Part shown: positions 56,897 through 64,000 of the stretch, one piece after another
Layout of the letters: every line of letters begins with the position of its first letter
Numbering within the stretch: position 1 is the first letter of the stretch
Origin: Mycobacteroides saopaulense
GTDB taxonomy: Bacteria; Actinomycetota; Actinomycetes; Mycobacteriales; Mycobacteriaceae
Reading direction: 5' to 3'
Assembly (NCBI RefSeq): GCF_001456355.1
Contig: NZ_CP010271.1
Coordinates: forward strand, 2,542,001 to 2,606,000
Length of the DNA: 64,000 nucleotides
The notes under the pieces: generated by a model
What the model was told of the DNA's origin: nothing
Database searches by the model: none
What the model saw: the letters and a program-made list of their open reading frames with translations, nothing else
Position numbers and translations under genes: made by a program

Positions 56897-56928
56897 AGGT
56901 GTCGACGCTACCGCGATACGCTGGGCCC

Positions 56929-57425
56929 ATGCCCGAAGCTGGAACACGTTCCATGACGACACAATGGCTCGCCCGCGGTGCCGTCTTCGCGGTCCTCATG
57001 GTGTTGATCCGTGTGGTGCAGGGATTGGCCATCAGCCTGTGGGAGACCCACGGCACGGCCATCAACGTCGTACTCGTCCTGGTCTTCATCGCGGCGGTGT
57101 CGGCATGGGCCGTCGCGGACGGCCGCGGGGATGCTCAGCGCAATCCCGATCCCGACCGTCGCGACGATCTGGCCATGTGGTGGCTGCTGGGCGGTATCTT
57201 CGCCGGCGTCGTCAGTGGTCTGGTGGTCTGGCTGATCAGCCTGTTCAACGACGGAATCTATGCCGCGAGCATTCTCGCCGAGCTCACCACCACCGCGGCG
57301 TTCGTGGCTCTCCTGGTGTTCGCGCCCGCCATGGTCGGCGTCTTCGTCGGTCGGCTGCTCGTGGATCGCAAGCACAAGGAGCACGCCGCTCTGCAGCAGT
57401 CCGATACCGACGTGTTTCAGGCCGT

Positions 57426-57453
<28 letters not shown>
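56929..57453 (+). CDS. Conserved mycobacterial membrane protein (B-type transporter-associated, Rv2536-like)
   Basis: 174-residue protein with four hydrophobic segments (about 15-35, 42-60, 85-108, 120-145) and charged termini ([27 protein letters not shown] at the C-end). ATG 56929 gives [18 protein letters not shown] membrane protein in the same place and orientation occurs between pepQ and aroQ in M. tuberculosis (Rv2536). The function is unknown. Its last 28 bases overlap the end of convergent aroQ. Confidence 0.85.
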
Positions 57454-59596
<2,143 letters not shown>

Positions 59597-59600
<4 letters not shown>

Positions 59601-60844
59601 CCCGCTGTATTAGCCGCTCTTCGCGCAGGCTGCTCATCGGAAGCCTCCCGGCGCGGCTCCCGCTGCGCCACCGCGTCCAGATACGCGCCGACGTTGGTCT
59701 TGGTCTCGGACAGGGAGTCGCCACCGAACTTCTCCAGGGCGGCGCGCGCCACCACCAGCGCCACCATCGCCTCGGCGACCACACCGGCGGCCGGAACCGC
59801 GCACACGTCCGAACGCTGATGAATGGCCACGGCCTCGTCGCCGGTGGACATGTCCACCGTCGCCAACGCCCGCGGAACGGTCGAGATGGGCTTCATGGCC
59901 GCGCGCACCCGCAGCGGCTGGCCGTTGGTCATGCCGCCTTCCAGGCCGCCGGCGCGATTGGTGGAGCGCAGGATGCCGTCGGGGCCGGGGTAGATCTCGT
60001 CGTGCGCGGCACTACCGCGACGACGCGCGGTGGTGAACCCGTCGCCGATCTCCACACCCTTGATGGCCTGGATGCCCATGATGGCGGCGGCCAGCTGGCT
60101 GTCCAGCCGGTCATTTCCGCTGATGAACGACCCCAGACCCACCGGCAGACCCGAGACCACGACCTCCACCACGCCGCCCAGGGTGTCGCCGTCCTTCTTG
60201 GCCGCCTCGATCTCGGTGATCATGGACTGTTCGGCCTGTGCGTCGAACGCCCGCACCGGGCTGGCATCGATGGCAGCCAGGTCCGCGGCACCGGGAACCG
60301 GCCCGTCGTAGGGATCGGAGTCGCCGATGGAAATGACGTGCGAGATGACATCGACGCCCAGGGCTTGTTTGAGGAAGGCCTTGGCGAGGGTCCCCACCGC
60401 CACACGTGCGGCGGTCTCGCGCGCACTGGCCCGTTCGAGCACCGGTCGGGCGTCATCGAATCCGTACTTGAGCATGCCGGCGTAGTCCGCATGGCCCGGC
60501 CGCGGCCGGGTCAGGGGCGCATTGCGCGCGATGTTCTCCAGCTCAGCGGGATCCACCGGGTCCGGGGACATCACGGTCTCCCACTTGGGCCATTCGGTGT
60601 TGCCGACCTCGATGGCCACCGGACCGCCCAGGGTCAGGCCGTGCCGGACGCCGCCCAGCATGGTGACCTGGTCGGCTTCGAAAGCCATGCGCGCGCCACG
60701 CCCATAGCCCAAGCGGCGGCGCGCCAGCTGCCTGCCGATGTCCTCCGATGTCAGTTCGACACCAGCGACCATGCCTTCCAAGACCGCGACCAACGCGCGT
60801 CCATGCGATTCACCTGCCGTGATCCAGCGCAACACGTGCACCAT
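59597..60844 (-). CDS. aroC: Chorismate synthase
   Basis: 415 residues; converts EPSP to chorismate with reduced FMN. Signatures [30 protein letters not shown] (about residues 48-59), [35 protein letters not shown] and [11 protein letters not shown] (outline). ATG 60844 gives [11 protein letters not shown]; the GTG three codons on, before [11 protein letters not shown], matches the M. tuberculosis start and is equally possible. First gene of the aro operon. Its C-terminal codons include a copy of the 23-bp repeat. Confidence 0.97.
59617..59639. repeat. Dispersed 23-bp repeat, copy 4 (aroC 3' end)
   Basis: CTCTTCGCGCAGG then CTGCTCATCG on the plus strand, inside the last codons of aroC (region encoding DEQPARRA). 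The most divergent copy; its orientation is the same as the other three. It may be coincidental degeneration of the element or a chance match. Confidence 0.45.
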
Positions 60845-60912
60845 TGTCCCATGCGGGCTGGCCGGTCCTCCAAATCGATCCGCACAGTGGTTGGTTCTTT
60901 GTCAGATGCTCC

Positions 60913-61353
60913 TCAGATACCCGGTGCAAGGGTGCACAGCCCGGCCGCCACCGCCGTCGCCAAGCACATCGACGGCCCATGCGGAACCGACACTTGCCGG
61001 CGGCCCAGTGCCAGCAGAACCACACCGATCAGCCCCGTCACCAGCGGCGCACCGATCGCCGCCAGAAACCAGGCGTCCACACCGAACGCCCCGGACAGGC
61101 CGCCGGTGCCGAGGGCGAGCTTCACGTCCCCCGCCCCCATCGCCCGCGGCGACAGCGCGTGCGCCACCAGATACATGACGGCCAGCCCCACCGCACCGGC
61201 CAGTGGCAGCGCACTGCGGTCGAGTACCGCCAGCACGACAACCACTGCCGCGGCGGACAGCGTGAGCCAGTTCGGCAGCCTGCGATACCTGATGTCGTAA
61301 TACGACAGTGCCGCCATCCAGCACAGCACCACCGCCCCCACCCCGTAAATCAT
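60913..61353 (-). CDS. Type IV prepilin peptidase-like A24 aspartic protease
   Basis: 146-residue polytopic membrane protease with about four to five hydrophobic segments. The paired aspartates are Asp20 in SYYDIRYRRLPN and Asp77 in the MGAGDVKLALG (GxGD-type) motif. It lacks the N-terminal methylase domain of PilD, as in TadV/FppA-like actinobacterial forms. It would process prepilins of the mycobacterial Flp/Tad pili, whose other genes are not in this window. Position downstream of aroC matches Rv2551c in M. tuberculosis. Confidence 0.9.
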   Translation of the reverse strand: MIYGVGAVVLCWMAALSYYDIRYRRLPNWLTLSAAAVVVVLAVLDRSALPLAGAVGLAVMYLVAHALSPRAMGAGDVKLALGTGGLSGAFGVDAWFLAAIGAPLVTGLIGVVLLALGRRQVSVPHGPSMCLATAVAAGLCTLAPGI

Positions 61354-61390
61354 GTGGGGAATGTAACGCCACGAGGCTAGATTTGGAGTA

Positions 61391-62179
61391 GTGACGAGAA
61401 CATTGTGGAGTCCGCAGGAATACAGCCGGTTCGGCGATGAGCGCAGTCGTCCGTTCTACGAACTTCTCGCCCGCGTTCCGGCCCCGAACCCACGCACCGT
61501 CGTCGATTTAGGTTGCGCCAGTGGCGCCTTGACGGTGGATCTGGCGAATCGCTGGCCGAACGCCTCGGTGCTCGGTCTGGATTCTTCCGCGGAACTGCTC
61601 GCGACGGCCCCCGCCGATCTACCCGCCAACCTTCGCCTTGAACAAGCCGATATCGCCGATTTCCATGCCACCGGAGTGGACGTGCTGTTTACCAATGCGG
61701 CCTTGCAATGGCTTCCGCAGCACCGCGAACTCATCGCCAGGTGGGCACAGCAGCTCAATCCCGGCGGGTGGCTCGCCTTCCAGGTTCCGGGCAACTTCGG
61801 TGCACCCTCGCACGCCCTGATGCGCCGGGTCGCCGAATCGCCACGCTGGGCATCGCGTTTGGATGGGGTCCTCCGCGGTACCGAGAGCACCGATACAGCC
61901 GAAAATTATGCGCGCCTGGCGATTTCCGCCGGCTTGGTTCCGGATGCCTGGGAAACGACGTACGTGCATCTGCTCAGTGGAGACGACCCGGTGCTGCGCT
62001 GGGTACACGGCACCGGTCTGCGGCCGGTGATCTCGGCGCTTACTCCCGACGAATTCGCCGAGTTCGAGCAGAAATACGCGGCACTGCTGCGGCACGCCTA
62101 CCCGCGCACGGGTGATGTGACACCGTTCGGATTCCGCCGAATCTTCTGTGTGGCTTCCAAGCCCGATACGGGTCGATAG
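61391..62179 (+). CDS. tam: Trans-aconitate 2-methyltransferase
   Basis: 262-residue SAM-dependent methyltransferase. Class I motif VVDLGCASGALTVDLANRWP (about residues 38-57), LGLDSSAELL, IADFHATGVDVLFTNAALQWLPQH and NPGGWLAFQVPGNFGAPSH (outline), all typical of Tam, which esterifies the aconitase inhibitor trans-aconitate. Starts at GTG 61391. A TetR gene follows nine bases downstream, so they are likely co-transcribed. Confidence 0.92.
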   Translation: MTRTLWSPQEYSRFGDERSRPFYELLARVPAPNPRTVVDLGCASGALTVDLANRWPNASVLGLDSSAELLATAPADLPANLRLEQADIADFHATGVDVLFTNAALQWLPQHRELIARWAQQLNPGGWLAFQVPGNFGAPSHALMRRVAESPRWASRLDGVLRGTESTDTAENYARLAISAGLVPDAWETTYVHLLSGDDPVLRWVHGTGLRPVISALTPDEFAEFEQKYAALLRHAYPRTGDVTPFGFRRIFCVASKPDTGR

Positions 62180-62188
62180 ACTCAGCCG

Positions 62189-62908
62189 GTGCCGGATACC
62201 AATGCCCAGGAACGCTCACTGACCGGGCATGAGGCCCGTTGGGAACGGCACAACTCGGCTCGGCAGACCCGAATCGTGGAATCAGCCGTCGAATTGCTCG
62301 ACGAAACGCCGCCCGGCACCGAGATTCCCGTGCAGTCGATCGCCAAGCGAGCCGGACTGGCCAAGTCGGTGGTGTACCGACAGTTCGAGGGACGCGAGGA
62401 CCTGGACCGCCGAATCCGCTCGTATCTGCTGCAGGACTTCGACGCGACAATCTCCTCACAGCTGGACGTCAACCGGGGTTCGATCATCGATATCGCCACC
62501 AGAACCATTCGGGCGGTTCTGGATTGGATGACCGACTACCCGCATCGTTATGAGTTCATGCGCTCCGGCGCCACCGACGAGGATCCCGGCGTCGACGCGA
62601 TCAGCACAGTCAAACTCCGCATGGAGCAACGTGTCCGAGGCGTTCTGATCCCGATCACCGAGATGCTCGGGATCGATTACAGCCCGTTCGAGTCGGTTAC
62701 CTATGCGGTGGTGACCATGGTCGAAGGTTCGCTGTCCCGATGGTTGCGCGAAGCCGAGCCCGTACGCAACCGCACCGAGATCGTCGAGGATCTCGCGAAC
62801 TACGTCTGGTACGTGTTGGACGGAGCGGGTGGTTCGGTCGGCGTGTCGCTGGACCCGACGACCGAACTCGTGACCGCACTGGCCAAACTGTCAGGCGCCA
62901 ACCGCTAG
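62189..62908 (+). CDS. TetR-family regulator, probable controller of the diiron oxygenase gene
   Basis: 239-residue TetR protein from GTG 62189. Helix-turn-helix at about 28-75: IVESAVELLDETPPGTEIPVQSIAKRAGLAKSVVYRQFEGREDL (outline). C-terminal ligand domain of TetR_C type with conserved VLDWMTDYPHRYEFMRSG. The gene's 3' end overlaps the convergent diiron oxygenase gene by 18 bases; two identical-type palindromes before that oxygenase (63936-63981) are plausible targets. Confidence 0.9.
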   Translation: MPDTNAQERSLTGHEARWERHNSARQTRIVESAVELLDETPPGTEIPVQSIAKRAGLAKSVVYRQFEGREDLDRRIRSYLLQDFDATISSQLDVNRGSIIDIATRTIRAVLDWMTDYPHRYEFMRSGATDEDPGVDAISTVKLRMEQRVRGVLIPITEMLGIDYSPFESVTYAVVTMVEGSLSRWLREAEPVRNRTEIVEDLANYVWYVLDGAGGSVGVSLDPTTELVTALAKLSGANR

Positions 62909-63904
62909 CGGCGTGCCCGCGGGCGAACGATCCGGCTCGCTGCGGTACCGCGACGGACGACCGTCGATGTGCAGCACCTTCCACAGCGGGCGCACCCACC
63001 ACGGCCGCATTCCGATGTCCTCGGTGAGCTTGCGCATATCCCCGAAATACTCGGCAAGAGTGTGACGGGCATGCGCGCTGCGCCAGAAGGCCTGCTTGAA
63101 AACCTCACGCGGGATACCGAACTCGGCGGCGAAGCTCCGTGGCGGAATCATGATCTCGTTGGCCAGCAGCTTCATGACGACCGGGAACAGCAGGGTGCAC
63201 AGAGCGCGTTTGCGCGCGCTCATCAGCGGCATGTGTACGCGCAGGAATTCACCGGCGAAGGAGATGTGCCGCGCCTCTTCGGCGACGTGGATTTCCATCG
63301 TGCGCCGGACGGCCGGCGGCAGGTCGACGTCCTTGCGGATCAACGACTTCTGGTAATGGTCGATGGGCTCTTCACCGCCGAGGATGCCGATGAACAGGAC
63401 CACATGGGCCCAACCGCCCGCTACACCGATTATCGGTGACAGCCTGCGGAACCACTTGCGCATGCCCGGCACGTCGTCACCGATGCGGTTGACGAGCTCC
63501 TGGAACATCTGGATGTGGTTGCACTCCTCGGTCATCTCGTGGAGGCAGTAGCGGAACTCAGGCGAGCCGTTCGGCAGCTTCATGAGGTACTGCATCATGC
63601 CGCGGATCAGAATGCTCTCGAAGGCGAGTCCGACCTTGACGCTGTTGGCCAATCGCCAGCGGCCGATCTCGATTTGACGGTCGAGGGGCAGATCCCGGTA
63701 CCACTGGGTGGCGCCGAGGGTGTCCAGCTCGGGGTTCAGCACCCAGCGGGGGTCGTTGCGATCGATTTGATAATCGGGCGCATCCCAGTCGATGTCCGTG
63801 AAGGGATCGAAGTGCAGACGCACCGAGCCTTCGGACAGCGTGTGCAGTGTCTGCAGGTACTCCGCGTCGAAATCGCTCGGCCCGGGGACGGTGTAAAGCG
63901 GCAT
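62891..63904 (-). CDS. AurF-like diiron oxygenase (PF11583 type)
   Basis: 337-residue helical diiron protein. Metal-ligand motifs HEMTEECNHIQMF (about 137-149) and EIHVAEEARHISFAGEF (about 207-223), plus the earlier LAFESILIRG helix supplying a further Glu. AurF itself N-oxygenates p-aminobenzoate; mycobacterial relatives are of unknown substrate and often sit beside a TetR gene. Start ATG after AGGAGGAAGC, a strong ribosome-binding site. Regulated presumably by the convergent TetR. Confidence 0.9.
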   Translation of the reverse strand: MPLYTVPGPSDFDAEYLQTLHTLSEGSVRLHFDPFTDIDWDAPDYQIDRNDPRWVLNPELDTLGATQWYRDLPLDRQIEIGRWRLANSVKVGLAFESILIRGMMQYLMKLPNGSPEFRYCLHEMTEECNHIQMFQELVNRIGDDVPGMRKWFRRLSPIIGVAGGWAHVVLFIGILGGEEPIDHYQKSLIRKDVDLPPAVRRTMEIHVAEEARHISFAGEFLRVHMPLMSARKRALCTLLFPVVMKLLANEIMIPPRSFAAEFGIPREVFKQAFWRSAHARHTLAEYFGDMRKLTEDIGMRPWWVRPLWKVLHIDGRPSRYRSEPDRSPAGTPLAVGA

Positions 63905-63935
63905 TGCTTCCTCCTCGAATTGCCTACCAATTTAC

Positions 63936-63981
63936 TGGGACGCGGCATCCCACGCAACATCTGATGGGACCGAAAGTCCCA
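63936..63981. promoter_or_regulatory. Twin 17-bp palindromes before the diiron oxygenase gene
   Basis: TGGGA-N7-TCCCA at 63936-63952 and TGGGAC-N5-GTCCCA at 63965-63981, both 17 bp with the same outer bases and centres 29 bp apart. They lie 32-77 bases upstream of the oxygenase ATG. The size, symmetry and tandem layout are typical of TetR operators; the neighbouring TetR (62189-62908) is the likely ligand-responsive repressor. Confidence 0.72.
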
Positions 63982-64000
63982 CAAATTTCATTACCGCAGG

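Overview
The window is a chromosomal segment of a high-GC, rapidly growing mycobacterium, most likely from the Mycobacteroides (chelonae/abscessus) side of the family. The evidence is tandem MspA-type porins, the LprG-P55 pair, mIHF, mycobacterial-type RpoZ, CoaBC and PriA, an F420-type (Ddn-like) protein, and gene order matching two conserved mycobacterial blocks. These are, in M. tuberculosis terms, ribA2-ribC-lprG-p55-ribG-rpe-fmu-fmt-priA-metK-dfp-rpoZ-gmk-mihF-pyrF-carBA-pyrCBR and nusB-efp-pepQ-aroQ-aroB-aroK-aroC. The species assignment is inference; no database was consulted.

Layout. 1-12.6 kb: riboflavin biosynthesis genes (ribBA partial, ribC, ribD), interleaved with secreted proteins, two porins, a methionine ABC importer (metQNI), a secreted trypsin-like protease and the lprG-p55 operon. 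12.6-17.7 kb: rsmB, fmt, a TetR regulator and a helicase-degenerate priA. 17.7-24.4 kb: an NlhH-like esterase, then a hydantoin/pyrimidine catabolic operon (NCS1 transporter, F420/FMN-type oxidoreductase, hydantoinase, beta-ureidopropionase) and a steroid 5-alpha-reductase-like membrane enzyme. 24.4-38.9 kb: metK, coaBC, rpoZ, gmk and mihF, then the pyrimidine operon pyrR-pyrB-pyrC-(membrane protein)-carA-carB-pyrF, preceded by a PyrR-binding leader hairpin.

38.9-54.7 kb is an accessory island, and the highlight of the window. It holds a complete type II (aromatic) polyketide synthase cluster: KS-alpha, KS-beta/CLF (active-site Cys replaced by Gln), ACP, an ActIII-like ketoreductase, a didomain aromatase/cyclase and a metallo-beta-lactamase-fold cyclase/thioesterase. 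It also holds its own malonyl-CoA:ACP transacylase and an AccD6-type carboxyltransferase. Tailoring genes encode a flavin monooxygenase, an alpha/beta hydrolase, a lipocalin-like protein, an unusual NTF2-nitroreductase fusion and an SDR. Regulators are a SARP activator and a MarR protein. The minimal PKS and cyclases form a tightly overlapping minus-strand operon. An 11-bp-spaced direct repeat upstream of KS-alpha fits a SARP site, and a symmetric TTGACC divergent promoter separates the ketoreductase from the nitroreductase-fabD-marR operon. The gene set points to a C9-reduced aromatic polyketide of anthraquinone or benzoisochromanequinone type; the product is unknown.

54.7-64 kb returns to the conserved backbone (nusB, efp, pepQ, a membrane protein, aroQBKC, a type IV prepilin peptidase). 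It ends with a trans-aconitate methyltransferase-TetR pair facing a diiron (AurF-type) oxygenase, whose promoter carries two matching 17-bp palindromes. No tRNA, rRNA, CRISPR array, insertion sequence or prophage was seen.
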